From Betaproteobacteria bacterium HGW-Betaproteobacteria-9 (lineage in GTDB: Bacteria > Pseudomonadota > Gammaproteobacteria > Burkholderiales > Burkholderiaceae_C): DNA of 64,000 bases. The notes beneath the pieces were generated by a model. The model was not told the DNA's origin, ran no database searches, and was given only the letters and a program-made list of their open reading frames with translations. Shown here in pieces: positions 25,324 through 34,291 of the stretch. The first letter of the stretch is position 1; each line of letters opens with the position of its first letter. A program made the translations under genes and the position numbers. The stretch covers positions 62,001-126,000 of the forward strand of contig PHCC01000023.1 in NCBI GenBank assembly GCA_002842215.1, given 5' to 3'.

Positions 25324-26046
25324 TCACTCCAGCTCGTATTCGAACGTGCTCACCACGCGCAGGCGCTTGCTGCGCGAGCTGCCGTCGTCGTAGTCGTTGC
25401 CGTCGGTGCCGGTGATGCGGATCGCGCCCTGGTTGGCGTTCTTCAGCGGGCCGAGGCTGGCGCCGGCTTCGGCGGCGAACTTGTCGGCCTGCTCGCGGGC
25501 GTTGCGCGTGGCTTCGGCGAGCAGCGGGGCCTTGATGTCGTTGAAGCCGCGCAGCTGGTAGCGCGGGCCGCTGGCACCTTCGCCGTCGCCCCCGAGCTGG
25601 ATGCCGCCCTGGATCAGCGGGTCCACCGCCAGCGCGGCGCTGGCCACATCGGCCACCCGGCTCGTCTTCACCAGCACCTGGCCGCTGCCGTTGAAGCGGA
25701 ACGGCACGTTGCCCTGCGCGTAGTCGCGCGCCATCAGGTCCTGCACCTGGAGCGGCCGGGCTTCGAGTTCGGTGTCGGTGAATCCGCGCTCCTTCAAAAA
25801 GGCCAGCACCTTTTCGCGGTCGGCGGCCAGCGCCTGCTGCACGGTGCCGAACTCGTTGCCGGCGCGGCGAAAGCTCAGCGTCCAGATGGCGAAGTCGCTC
25901 TCCACATCCTTTTCGGCCAGTCCCTTGACGGTGACCGAACGGTCCGACATGCGGAAGCGTTCCAGCCCCTGGCTCACCGAATACCCGGCGACGGCGATGC
26001 CCGCGCCCACGAGCAGGGCGGCGATCAGGCGGGACAGTGTGTTCAT
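25324..26046 (-). CDS. SIMPL-domain (DUF541) exported protein
   Basis: The 240-residue protein has an N-terminal membrane helix (residues 7-24) and a SIMPL domain with the recurring features VTVKGLAEKDVESDFAIWTLSF and the paired helices SxxADFATRNAREQADKFA-like (EATRNAREQADKFAAEAG). The family is periplasmic or membrane-associated and forms oligomeric rings in some members; bacterial roles are unclear. A GGGAG site precedes ATG 26046. It is divergent from dinB across 83 bp; I saw no LexA box there. Confidence 0.8.
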   Translation of the reverse strand: MNTLSRLIAALLVGAGIAVAGYSVSQGLERFRMSDRSVTVKGLAEKDVESDFAIWTLSFRRAGNEFGTVQQALAADREKVLAFLKERGFTDTELEARPLQVQDLMARDYAQGNVPFRFNGSGQVLVKTSRVADVASAALAVDPLIQGGIQLGGDGEGASGPRYQLRGFNDIKAPLLAEATRNAREQADKFAAEAGASLGPLKNANQGAIRITGTDGNDYDDGSSRSKRLRVVSTFEYELE

Positions 26047-26129
26047 GTTTCGGCTCCCGGAAAACGGCAGCACGACGGCGCTGCTCTGATCGGCCATCTT
26101 AGCCCGCAGCGCTGCGCATCCACAGCGCT

Positions 26130-27440
26130 ATGCTTGGCGCCGTGACCCCTCCCGCCACCCCGCCCGCCCCCCTGCCCCGGCGCATCGCGCATCTGGACAT
26201 GGACGCGTTTTTCGCGTCGGTGGAGCTGCTGCGCTACCCGCAGCTCAAGGGCCTGCCGGTGGTGATCGGCGGCGGGCGACGGCGCGAGGACGATGTGCTG
26301 GCCCGACTGCGCGAGGCCTACCCAGAACGCGACTGGTCCGACGGCGACCTCTCGCGCATCCCGGTGGATTTTTTCCCCCGCCTCTCCGGCTACACCGGGC
26401 GCGGCGTCATCACCACCGCCACCTATCCGGCGCGCCAGTTCGGCGTGGGCTCGGCCATGGGGCTGATGAAGGCGGCCAAGCTGTGCCCGCAGGCGATCCT
26501 GCTGCCCGTAGACTTCGACGAGGTGCGCCGCATCTCGCGCCTGTTCAAGAGCACCATCCTGGAGATCGCACCGGTGATGGAGGACCGCGGCGTGGACGAG
26601 GTCTACATCGACTTCACCGACGTGCCCGGCGGCCAGCGCGAGGGCGGGCGCGTGCTGGCGCGGCTCATTCAGAAAAGCATCTTCCAGGCCACCGGCATCA
26701 CCTGCTCCATCGGCGTGGCACCCAACAAGCTCATCGCCAAGATGGCGAGCGAATTCAACAAGCCCAACGGCATCAGCATCGTCTGGCCCGAAGACCTGGA
26801 GGACAAGATCTGGCCGCTGCCCTGCCGAAAGGTCAACGGGGTCGGCCCCAAGGCCGATGAGAAGCTGCAGGGGTATGGCATCCACACCATCGGCGAACTG
26901 GCGGCGCGCGAACCCGGCTGGCTGATCGAACACTTCGGCAAAAGCTACGGCCACTGGCTGCACGAAGTGAGCTGGGGCCGTGATCAGCGCCCGGTGGTGA
27001 CCGAGAGCGAGCCGGTGAGCATGAGCCGAGAGACCACCTTCGAGCGCGATCTGCACGCGGTGCGCGACCGCGCCGAGCTGGGCGCGGTGTTCACGCGGCT
27101 GTGCGAACAGGTGGCGGGCGACCTGAACGCCAAGGGCTACGCGGGCAAAACGATCGGTATCAAGCTGCGCTACGACAACTTCCAGAGCGTGACGCGCGAT
27201 GTGACGATCGAGACCCACACCGCCGACGCCGCCACCATCCGCCGCCAAGCGGGGCTGTGCCTCAAGCGTGTGGACCTGAGCCGCCGCATCCGCCTGCTGG
27301 GCGTGCGCGTGGGCAAGCTGGTCAAGCCCGGGACAGAAGGCGAAGAGGCCTCGGGCTACAGTGAAAGCCATTCCACCCGCCCCCCGAAAGACAAGGCCAC
27401 CGATGAACACACCGACCTGCTTTTCCCTGAGCTTGACTGA
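26130..27440 (+). CDS. dinB: DNA polymerase IV
   Basis: The 436-residue Y-family polymerase has the catalytic HLDMDAFFASVE, the second acidic motif VDEVYIDF, the SIGVAPNKLIAKMASEFNKPNG fingers/palm stretch, a helix-hairpin-helix (VNGVGPKADEKL) and a little-finger domain (SRETTFERDL). An insertion of roughly 40 residues sits between GGGRRRED and GYTGRGVITTATYPAR, making it longer than E. coli Pol IV. It performs translesion synthesis. No C-terminal clamp motif is obvious beyond DLLFPELD, which may be the beta-clamp-binding QLxLF-like end. Its stop overlaps the next gene by 38 bp. Confidence 0.93.
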   Translation: MLGAVTPPATPPAPLPRRIAHLDMDAFFASVELLRYPQLKGLPVVIGGGRRREDDVLARLREAYPERDWSDGDLSRIPVDFFPRLSGYTGRGVITTATYPARQFGVGSAMGLMKAAKLCPQAILLPVDFDEVRRISRLFKSTILEIAPVMEDRGVDEVYIDFTDVPGGQREGGRVLARLIQKSIFQATGITCSIGVAPNKLIAKMASEFNKPNGISIVWPEDLEDKIWPLPCRKVNGVGPKADEKLQGYGIHTIGELAAREPGWLIEHFGKSYGHWLHEVSWGRDQRPVVTESEPVSMSRETTFERDLHAVRDRAELGAVFTRLCEQVAGDLNAKGYAGKTIGIKLRYDNFQSVTRDVTIETHTADAATIRRQAGLCLKRVDLSRRIRLLGVRVGKLVKPGTEGEEASGYSESHSTRPPKDKATDEHTDLLFPELD

Positions 27441-28248
27441 AGACCACGTCGCCCACCTGGTGCTCAACCGCCCCGAGGCGATGAACACCATGCACCCCAC
27501 CTTCTGGCGCGAGCTGGACGAGGTACTGACGACGCTCCACACCGAAGGCACGGCACGCGCGCTGGTCATCAGCAGCACCGGCAAACACTTCAGCGCCGGC
27601 ATGGCGCTGGAAACCTTCAGCGGTGCCATCGCCATGGACGACCAGAGCCCCGAAGGCCGCGCCGCCATCTTCGATCTGCTGACCGACATGCAGGCGACGT
27701 TCACGAAGATCGAGAACCTGCGTTTCCCGGTGATCTGCGCCATCCAGGGCGGCTGCATCGGCGGCGCGGTGGACATGGTCACGGCCGCCTGCATTCGCTA
27801 CGCCACCGCCGACGCGTTTTTCTGCATCCAGGAAATCAACATCGGCATGGTGGCCGACGTGGGCACGCTGCAGCGCCTGCCCAAGCTGATCCCGTTCGCG
27901 GTGGTGAAAGAGATGGCCTACACCGGCCGGCGCCTGCCGGCTGCCCGGGCGCTGGCCTATGGGCTGGTGAACGAGGTGTTCGACACGGCGGAGTCCATGC
28001 TGGCCGCGGCGATGTTGTGTGCGAAAGAAATCGCCAGCAAGCCGCCGATTGCGATCTGGGGCACCAAACAGGCCGTGAACTACGCGCGCGATCACTCGGT
28101 GGAAGACAGCCTGCGCCAGATGGGCTGGTTGCAGGGCGCGATCTGGAGCAATGCGCATGTGCGCGAGTCCATCACCGCCATGAAAGAAAAACGCGCCGGC
28201 AGCTTCACGCCGCTCTCGGCGTTGCAGTCGTTCAAGGCGCTGGGCTGA
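27403..28248 (+). CDS. Enoyl-CoA hydratase/isomerase, delta3,5-delta2,4-dienoyl-CoA isomerase type
   Basis: The 281-residue crotonase has the oxyanion-hole pair KHFSAGMAL and QGGCIGGAVDM. The active-site acids follow the ECH1 dienoyl-CoA isomerase pattern: D in GGAVDMVTA, E in IQEINIG, D in VADVGTLQRLPKL. It should isomerise 3,5-dienoyl-CoA to 2,4-dienoyl-CoA in degradation of unsaturated fatty acids. ATG 27403 lies inside the dinB 3' end, in another frame. This overlap implies co-transcription with dinB, an odd pairing. Confidence 0.85.
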   Translation: MNTPTCFSLSLTEDHVAHLVLNRPEAMNTMHPTFWRELDEVLTTLHTEGTARALVISSTGKHFSAGMALETFSGAIAMDDQSPEGRAAIFDLLTDMQATFTKIENLRFPVICAIQGGCIGGAVDMVTAACIRYATADAFFCIQEINIGMVADVGTLQRLPKLIPFAVVKEMAYTGRRLPAARALAYGLVNEVFDTAESMLAAAMLCAKEIASKPPIAIWGTKQAVNYARDHSVEDSLRQMGWLQGAIWSNAHVRESITAMKEKRAGSFTPLSALQSFKALG

Positions 28249-28275
28249 GGCCGGCGGCTGCCGGCCCGCGCACTT

Positions 28276-28866
28276 TCAGGCGGCCAGCGACACCCGTATC
28301 TCGGCGAAGTTGCCCGCCGTTTCAACCACGTCGATGGGCTTGCCCAGCTGGCGTTCGATCTGCGTTTGCGAGAACACACCGCGCACCCGCGGACCCTGGC
28401 CGTTCTCGCCCTTCTGCACCACCAGCATGTGGCGACGGCCCACGTGTTTGAGCGTAGTCACAACCTTGCCCACGGTGGCGTGCGCGAGGTCGTCGAGGTC
28501 GATCGCATCCAGTTGGCCCAGAGGCGACATCACGTCGGCCACGGTCAGGTCTTCGTAGCGCACGCCGCGCTGGTTGATCACCTGCATCGGGCGTTCACCC
28601 TCCAGATCCGTCGAAGTGATGAGTCCGTCCATCCACGGTATCTCGCTGACCACGAACAGCAGGCGCACCCCCTGGTGGATCATGGTCTGGCGCGCTTCGT
28701 CCAGCCCCATATCGGGCGCGATGGTGGCCGCGCGCACATGGGTGAGATCGGTCATGACCGCTCGCCCGGGAGAACTCAGCGTCACGGGCACGCCCATGTG
28801 GGGCTGCGCCTGGGCAATGCAGGTGCCTTGGGGGAAACGGAAGGTCGGGAGGATGGCAGATTTCAC
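28276..28866 (-). CDS. CBS-domain pair protein
   Basis: The 196-residue protein has two CBS motifs, one at about residues 37-90 (VRAATIAPDMGLDEARQTMIHQGVRLLFVV then GLITSTDLEGERP) and one at 100-175 (TVADVMSP and then RRHMLVVQKG with RGVFSQTQIERQLG). Stand-alone CBS pairs bind adenosyl nucleotides and regulate partner proteins. The start is taken as GTG 28866 because an upstream in-frame ATG (28953) adds a poorly conserved leader; this is uncertain. It is convergent with the crotonase gene. Confidence 0.8.
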   Translation of the reverse strand: MKSAILPTFRFPQGTCIAQAQPHMGVPVTLSSPGRAVMTDLTHVRAATIAPDMGLDEARQTMIHQGVRLLFVVSEIPWMDGLITSTDLEGERPMQVINQRGVRYEDLTVADVMSPLGQLDAIDLDDLAHATVGKVVTTLKHVGRRHMLVVQKGENGQGPRVRGVFSQTQIERQLGKPIDVVETAGNFAEIRVSLAA

Positions 28867-29034
28867 GGTTCGCTCGCTTTCTGACAACAGGGTCACAGAG
28901 GGCAGGACGTGTGCCGTGCACCTGTCGCGCTTGGCGGTGCTTCGGCTGGACAACAGACTATCAGCCCCTGTCGCCGTTCACAAGAGACCAAGCCCCAATC
29001 GGCGCGACAGCCAGCGCCCGCCGGAACCCGACCG

Positions 29035-30252
29035 TCAGCCCTTGTTCAGCACCTTGGCCACCGGGTTGTAGCGCAGGCGGTAGGCGTCGGGCATGTCCGA
29101 GCCCAGCAGCGGGCGCAGGTAGAGGCGGAAGGCGTCGGTCACATCCGTGCCGCTGGCGGCGATGAACTCGTCCTCCATGGTGCGCGTCTTGCCGGCCACC
29201 GCGTCCAGCGGCAGCAGCTCGTAGTCGGCCGAGTAGAAGCCGGTGCGCTTGATCGCGACCGAGCCATCGACCTTGCCCCACATGGCGAACTGCACCGCCT
29301 TCTCGCCCACCTCGCGCGCCTCGCGCTGGTCCACGTCGGACACGCAGCCGATGAAGCTGCGCTGCAGGTAGCCGAAGGTATCGCCGCGCACGCGCTTGAT
29401 ACCCAGCTTGTTCTTGATCTCTTCGCACAGCAGATCGGCCAGCGCGCCGGTGCCGCTGAGCTGCACGTTGCCGTGCGCGTCCTTCTCCACGTCCTTGGCG
29501 AGCTGGGTGATGATGGGCTGGCCCGAGGCGTCGTGGATGCCCTCGCTCACCGCGATCACGCAGCGGCCGTGGCGTTGATACATGGCCTTCACATCGGCCA
29601 GGAACTTCGGGATTTCGAACACCCGCTCGGGCACATAGATCAGGTGCGGGCCGTCGTCCGGAAACTTCTTGCCCAGCGCGGACGCGGCCGTGAGAAAGCC
29701 CGCGTGCCGGCCCATCACCACACCCACGTACACCCCGGGCAGCGAAGCGTTGTCGAGGTTGGCGCCGGCAAAGGCCTGTGCCACGAAGCGCGCCGCCGAC
29801 GGGAAGCCGGGCGTGTGGTCGTTGCCCACCAGGTCGTTGTCAATGGTCTTCGGGATGTGGATCGAGCGCAGCGGGTAGTTGGCCTTGTGCGCCTCTTCGC
29901 TGACGATGCGCACCGTGTCCGACGAGTCGTTGCCGCCGATGTAGAAGAAGTGCTCGATCTCGTGGGCCTTGAGCACCTTGAAGATTTCCTGGCAGTACTT
30001 GAGGTCGGGCTTGTCGCGCGTGGAGCCCAGCGCCGAGGCCGGCGTGCGCGCCACGGCTTCAAGGTTATGGCTGGTCTCCTGCGTGAGGTCCACAAAATTT
30101 TCGTCCACGATGCCGCGCACGCCGTGGCGCGCGCCGTAGACCAGCTTCACGTTCTGGAAGCGCCGCGCCTCCAGCGCCACGCCCACGAGCGACTGGTTGA
30201 TGACGGCGGTCGGGCCGCCGCCCTGGGCGACGAGGATTTTTCCGGATGACAT
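29035..30252 (-). CDS. pfp: Pyrophosphate-dependent 6-phosphofructokinase
   Basis: The 405-residue enzyme has the group-II PFK signatures GGGPTAVIN, YIGGNDSSDT, PKTIDNDLVGNDHTPGFPSA and GRHAGFLTA. The Asp in GGND and Lys in PKTIDND are the residues that favour PPi over ATP in this family. It reversibly converts fructose 6-phosphate and fructose 1,6-bisphosphate and so can serve glycolysis or gluconeogenesis. It is a single gene. The stop and CBS gene are separated by about 168 bp. Confidence 0.92.
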   Translation of the reverse strand: MSSGKILVAQGGGPTAVINQSLVGVALEARRFQNVKLVYGARHGVRGIVDENFVDLTQETSHNLEAVARTPASALGSTRDKPDLKYCQEIFKVLKAHEIEHFFYIGGNDSSDTVRIVSEEAHKANYPLRSIHIPKTIDNDLVGNDHTPGFPSAARFVAQAFAGANLDNASLPGVYVGVVMGRHAGFLTAASALGKKFPDDGPHLIYVPERVFEIPKFLADVKAMYQRHGRCVIAVSEGIHDASGQPIITQLAKDVEKDAHGNVQLSGTGALADLLCEEIKNKLGIKRVRGDTFGYLQRSFIGCVSDVDQREAREVGEKAVQFAMWGKVDGSVAIKRTGFYSADYELLPLDAVAGKTRTMEDEFIAASGTDVTDAFRLYLRPLLGSDMPDAYRLRYNPVAKVLNKG

Positions 30253-30331
30253 GGGTGCTCCTTGAAGGGCCTGCTAGCGAAAAGGCCATCGGCACCCGAA
30301 TCGTGTGGCTCCGGCATCGACGGCAACCGGA

Positions 30332-31201
30332 TTATTGCTCCACCGGCACCTCGATCAAATACGGATGCTTGTTCACCGAAAAATACACATCGTTGTACTT
30401 TTTTGAAAGACGGCAAAACAGGCGCTGCGTCTCGATCAATTCCTCGGGGAAAGATTCGAGAGAATCGGCTTTTTCCACCTGCGGCATCATGTGCGCAACA
30501 ACTGTCCGCTGAAAATCGGTCAAACAAGAGTCAAGAATCGCTTTTTCATCCATCGGATAAGGCACCACCCGAATTTCGGGGTGCAGCGACAAATAGGTAC
30601 TGAACAGTCTTTCTACGATGAACGGCAAAAACGGAGCCGCGACCAGATAAGAGGTTTCCTGCAGAACTGAGCGCGCCACATCCGATTCCGGGTGTTCCTC
30701 CAGAAAACAGGCGATCGGATTCAAAACACCGCCCGCATACAACGTCCAGAACGCCGGGGTTCCGACCCAGAAATTGGAATACAAAAGATTGCTGTGGTTG
30801 TGACGGGGTGTCAATGACAGATCCCAACCAATGCCCGCAGCGTCAAGCAAATCCTGCGCCCTTTGCACGAGCCCTGGATGGGTGACCTCACCTTGCATCC
30901 AGACGTTGTACGAATAATAGGGCAACATGGGAAACGGATTGATCATGCAGACATCCGCATCGCTGTGTTGTTGCACAAACTCAATAAATGCAGAGCCTGA
31001 TATTCTGGTTTTATGCTTGAATTTGGGTGAAAAGATGCCCGTCATCCTGGATTTGAGGTGATCACCGCGGCGAAAAAAGTCCACCAATATCCGGAACTCC
31101 CGCCAAGCCGCACTGGAGTTGTCCAGAATGGGCAAGGGCAGGAACGCACTCTCCGTCAGCCTCTGTCCGGTCTGCCACAACGGTTCGTGGATGGTGATCA
31201 C
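30332..31201 (-). CDS. Unrecognised protein, second of a paralogous pair
   Basis: The 289-residue protein is homologous to the upstream gene product. Shared features in order are EFRILxDFFxxG, a GxFSPKFxxKT segment, an xCMINPFPxxPYYSYNVW stretch, a RHNHSNLLYSNFWVGTPAFW block and a hydrophobic helix pair. The pattern recalls glycan-related hypothetical proteins, but I cannot name a family. There is no signal peptide and no transmembrane helix except a weak hydrophobic patch near residues 155-200. GC content is lower than in neighbouring genes, suggesting transfer. The start overlaps the stop of the preceding gene by four bases. Confidence 0.65.
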   Translation of the reverse strand: MITIHEPLWQTGQRLTESAFLPLPILDNSSAAWREFRILVDFFRRGDHLKSRMTGIFSPKFKHKTRISGSAFIEFVQQHSDADVCMINPFPMLPYYSYNVWMQGEVTHPGLVQRAQDLLDAAGIGWDLSLTPRHNHSNLLYSNFWVGTPAFWTLYAGGVLNPIACFLEEHPESDVARSVLQETSYLVAAPFLPFIVERLFSTYLSLHPEIRVVPYPMDEKAILDSCLTDFQRTVVAHMMPQVEKADSLESFPEELIETQRLFCRLSKKYNDVYFSVNKHPYLIEVPVEQ

Positions 31202-32166
31202 GTTTGGGCCTCAAGCGTCTCAAGTGTCCCGACGTTTCGTGTCATGACCACCTTTTCCCTCGCGAACCATGGGAGATGCGGACGGGGATCACCGTGGTCA
31301 AAATCGACCTGGTGACGGCCCATGTAGGCCAGCCATCCCGCAGATGCGTGAAGCGCCGCGTTCTCAAAATAGTCCATGGCGTCGCGGTCGTAAACGCCTG
31401 CTTCGTCCCACGCATCCACCTGATCACCGGCGAGTTCGATCAGGTCGCGCTCAAAAGGAAACAGACAGCTGGCCAAGATTTGCTCCCTGCTCCGAGGATA
31501 GTAAGCCACTTCATCGGCAAATTGGGCCTGCACATACAAGTTGGTGGCGCGCTCCAGCAGAAATGGCATCGCACCCGCACGATGAGTGGATTTACCATAG
31601 TAGGCGATCGGCCGATACAGGAAATCGTGCAAGGCACTCCCCAATTCAGATGCGGTCAAGCGGATCACCGGAAAAACCAGCTCCTGCATGAATTTGCTCC
31701 AGAATCTGGGGGTACCAAACCAGTAACTGCTCATTCCATAGTTCTTGTTGTGCTGGCGTCCCGGATTCACGAAGTCGAGCGGCACGCGTGCAAGGTCCAG
31801 CACTTTCTGTGCATTCATCAAGAAGTCGTTGCCACCATGAATGATGCTGGCGCGCACATGGCTGTTGAAATTCGCATAGCACCATTGCGGCCACGGATTG
31901 ACAGAATACACCTCATATCCGGGTGTACATTGGATCCAATTTCTCAATTCCGGGCCACCCAGCAGGGTCTTGGCATGAAACCGACTTGACACCGCACCAA
32001 ATATATCTGCCGTATTGTGTATGCCATTGACAAACAGATGTTCGAATATCTGGAACTCACGCAGCTCGGGTTTGGGATTTGATCGAAAATCAAATGCCTC
32101 AAACCCGGGCAGCACCGAAACGAGTTGGCTGGGAAATATGCAGTTCTGCAGCAACCTGATATTCAT
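31198..32166 (-). CDS. Unrecognised protein, first of a paralogous pair
   Basis: The 322-residue protein shares the paralogue blocks described for 30332-31201: EFQIFEHLFVNG, GAVSSRFHAKT, YSVNPWPQWCYANFNSH and RQHNKNYGMSSYWFGTPRFW. It adds a longer C-terminal half with YARSR-like charged helices. The conserved Trp, His and Asn in the NxxPxPQWxYxN and RQHN segments could form a binding site for a sugar or nucleotide, though this is a guess. It is AT-richer than the surroundings and lies in a two-gene operon between pfp and an HDAC-family gene. Confidence 0.65.
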   Translation of the reverse strand: MNIRLLQNCIFPSQLVSVLPGFEAFDFRSNPKPELREFQIFEHLFVNGIHNTADIFGAVSSRFHAKTLLGGPELRNWIQCTPGYEVYSVNPWPQWCYANFNSHVRASIIHGGNDFLMNAQKVLDLARVPLDFVNPGRQHNKNYGMSSYWFGTPRFWSKFMQELVFPVIRLTASELGSALHDFLYRPIAYYGKSTHRAGAMPFLLERATNLYVQAQFADEVAYYPRSREQILASCLFPFERDLIELAGDQVDAWDEAGVYDRDAMDYFENAALHASAGWLAYMGRHQVDFDHGDPRPHLPWFAREKVVMTRNVGTLETLEAQT

Positions 32167-32459
32167 GAAAGATGTTCTTTGAAGTAATGTTCAGATTAGG
32201 AATTCATGGCAAAAAGAGCCCATGAACACGACAGGCGCTGCTGGCAGCCGGCTGGGATTCACTCCATGCCGTGGGTTCCATCCTCCCATTTACGCGCTCT
32301 GAAGCTCAGCCCTGGCGGGCTTCATCGTCTGGCCCATGGCTTTCATGCTGACGCACGTTTCATTTGGACACAATATCAGCGTTTCGCCGTCTTGAGAATT
32401 CGCGGTCACGCGTGTGCGACATGCTTTGCGTGCGGGGTCAGCATGCGAAACTGCCAGAG

Positions 32460-33521
32460 ATGAAAACCTTTCACAACCCCCACCACGCCCTGCACCAAGG
32501 GCGCGAAGAGATGTTCCGCGGCCGCATGGTGCCGTGCCACGAGGTGCCGGCGCGGCTGGACTTTGTGCTGGCCGAGCTGCAGCGCCGCTCGCAGGGCAGC
32601 CTGCACACGCCGGAGATCGGCGAGGCCGAGCTGGATGCGGCGATTGCTCGTGTGCACAGCGCGCGCTACACGCAGTTCCTGGCCGGCGCCTGGGACGAGT
32701 GGGTGGCCATGGATCCGGCGAACGCGTTGCGCGACGCCCTGCCTTCGGTCTGGCCCCTCGGCAACCGCCACGCCTTCCGCACAGACGTGCTGCCGCAGAA
32801 CTTCGCGGCGCGGCTCGGTCTGTTTGCATTCGATTCCGGCTCGCCGCTGACGGCTGGCACCTGGGCGGCGGCGCGTGGCGGCGCGGCCTGTGCGCTGGCC
32901 GCAGCGCGCGAGGTGTTGGGCGGTGCGCGCAGCGCGTTCGCGCTCACCCGCCCGCCGGGCCACCACGCGGGGCCGGACTTCTTTGGTGGCTACTGCTTCC
33001 TGAACAACGCTGCCATCGCCGCGCAGGCCTTGCGCGACGGCGGCCAGCAGCGCGTGGCGGTGCTGGACGTGGACTACCACCACGGCAACGGCACGCAGAC
33101 CATCTTTTACGAAAGCGCCGACGTGCTCACGGTCTCGATCCACGGCGACCCGGCCACCGAGTACCCCTTCTTCCTCGGCCATGCGGACGAGCACGGTGCC
33201 GGTGCAGGCGAAGGCTTCAACCTCAACCTGCCGCTGCCGCGCGGCACGGACTTCACCACCTGGCGCGCGGCACTGGCGAAAGCGCTGGACGCAGTGAGCG
33301 CCTTCGATGCCGACGCGCTGGTGGTGCCCATGGGGCTGGACACATTCGAAGGCGACCCGATCTCGGGCTTCACGCTGCGAAGCGCCGACTACTTCGCCGT
33401 GGGCGAGGCGTTGGCCAGCGCCGGACTGCCCACGGTGTTCACGTTTGAAGGCGGCTACGCGGTGGACGCGGTGGGCACCAACGCGGTGAACCTGCTCGAA
33501 GGGTTCTGCCGCTCAATCTGA
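32460..33521 (+). CDS. HDAC-family deacetylase (acetylpolyamine amidohydrolase-like)
   Basis: The 353-residue enzyme carries the class II HDAC metal and catalytic residues: RPPGHHAG (tandem His), VLDVDYHHGNGTQ (Asp and His zinc ligands) and MGLDTFEGDP (third ligand Asp). The tail FTFEGGYAVDAVGTN contains the Gly-Gly-Tyr that stabilises the acetyl group. Bacterial members deacetylate acetylpolyamines or other small acetamides; histones are not involved. ATG 32460 is preferred over an upstream ATG because homologues begin MKTFxNPxH. Confidence 0.9.
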   Translation: MKTFHNPHHALHQGREEMFRGRMVPCHEVPARLDFVLAELQRRSQGSLHTPEIGEAELDAAIARVHSARYTQFLAGAWDEWVAMDPANALRDALPSVWPLGNRHAFRTDVLPQNFAARLGLFAFDSGSPLTAGTWAAARGGAACALAAAREVLGGARSAFALTRPPGHHAGPDFFGGYCFLNNAAIAAQALRDGGQQRVAVLDVDYHHGNGTQTIFYESADVLTVSIHGDPATEYPFFLGHADEHGAGAGEGFNLNLPLPRGTDFTTWRAALAKALDAVSAFDADALVVPMGLDTFEGDPISGFTLRSADYFAVGEALASAGLPTVFTFEGGYAVDAVGTNAVNLLEGFCRSI

Positions 33522-33580
33522 AGTCATACAGCCCTGGCTTGCGCAGGAACCACACCCTCGCGCAAGAAGAGGCGCCATCC

Positions 33581-33662
33581 CAAGGGCACCGCCGGGCTGG
33601 CTCCGCCAGACGGCCAGTGCCGCCCCCCTGAGGGGGGTGACGCGAAGCGGCGCGGGGGGGTT
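33581..33662. repeat. Intergenic repeat copy D
   Basis: GGGCACCGCCGGGCTGGC, a GCCGCCCCCCTGAGGGGGG hairpin and GACGCGAAGCGGCGCG. This is the second subtype of the repeat, almost the same as copy E. It ends directly at the stop codon (33661) of the reverse-strand DUF3455 gene. Confidence 0.85.
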
Positions 33663-34206
33663 ACACGGCCTTCCAGAAGATGTAGTCGGCCTGGTAGTTG
33701 ACGATCTGCTTGCTGCCCGAGATGGCCGCATCGCAGGCCATGGCGGGAGCGACGCCGCCCTGCGTCCTCACGCGCTGGATGTAGGTCACGCCCTGCATGG
33801 CACCCATGCCCATCGCCGGGTTGGCCTTCACCAGTTGCAGCGGGATGCTACCGGCCATGGCGGGCGCCACCGCCAGCTGGATCGCGGTGAGTTTGGAGCC
33901 GTCCATGCCTTCCCAGGTGGCGGGTGGGCCGTAGTACTTGCCGACCTGTTTTCCCATGCGGTCCATCAGCTTGGCGTCGGGGCCGACAAAGACCCACTCG
34001 TGGCCCATGGCGTCTTTCTTGGCGCGGCATTCGTAGGTGATCTGGCCCACGCCCACGGTTTCCATGGCGACCTGGTGGCCGGCCGGCACCTGCACGGCGG
34101 CGGGCAGGCTGGCCTGCGAATACGCCATGGCGGGCGCGCTCATGTTGGAAGCGCAAGCGGTGAGGGCCAGCAGCGAAACAGCGCCCAGGGTGGTTTTGAT
34201 GAACAT
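33661..34206 (-). CDS. DUF3455 lipoprotein
   Basis: The 181-residue protein has a lipobox (SLLALTAC, residues 11-18) and then a DUF3455 body: VGVGQITYECRAKKDAMGHEWVFVGPDAKLMD, PPATWEGMDGSKLTA. Conserved C and W residues are visible. It is expected at the periplasmic face of a membrane, with unknown function. It follows the ferritin-like gene by 85 bp on the same strand and is divergent from the ECF-sigma operon, so it probably belongs to the same regulon. Confidence 0.85.
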   Translation of the reverse strand: MFIKTTLGAVSLLALTACASNMSAPAMAYSQASLPAAVQVPAGHQVAMETVGVGQITYECRAKKDAMGHEWVFVGPDAKLMDRMGKQVGKYYGPPATWEGMDGSKLTAIQLAVAPAMAGSIPLQLVKANPAMGMGAMQGVTYIQRVRTQGGVAPAMACDAAISGSKQIVNYQADYIFWKAV

Positions 34207-34291
34207 GGAAAACTCCTCGGTGTGGTGTTGAAAAACGGGACAGGACACGGGGTGGGCCGGCGAGCAGCCGACCCTTGGAGGAAGCAATAGA

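Noticed and set aside
26047..26129. LexA box before dinB
   Set aside because: No CTGT-N8-ACAG match in the gap.
26043..27794. 583-codon minus-strand open frame opposite dinB and the crotonase
   Set aside because: Shadow of two well-supported plus-strand genes.
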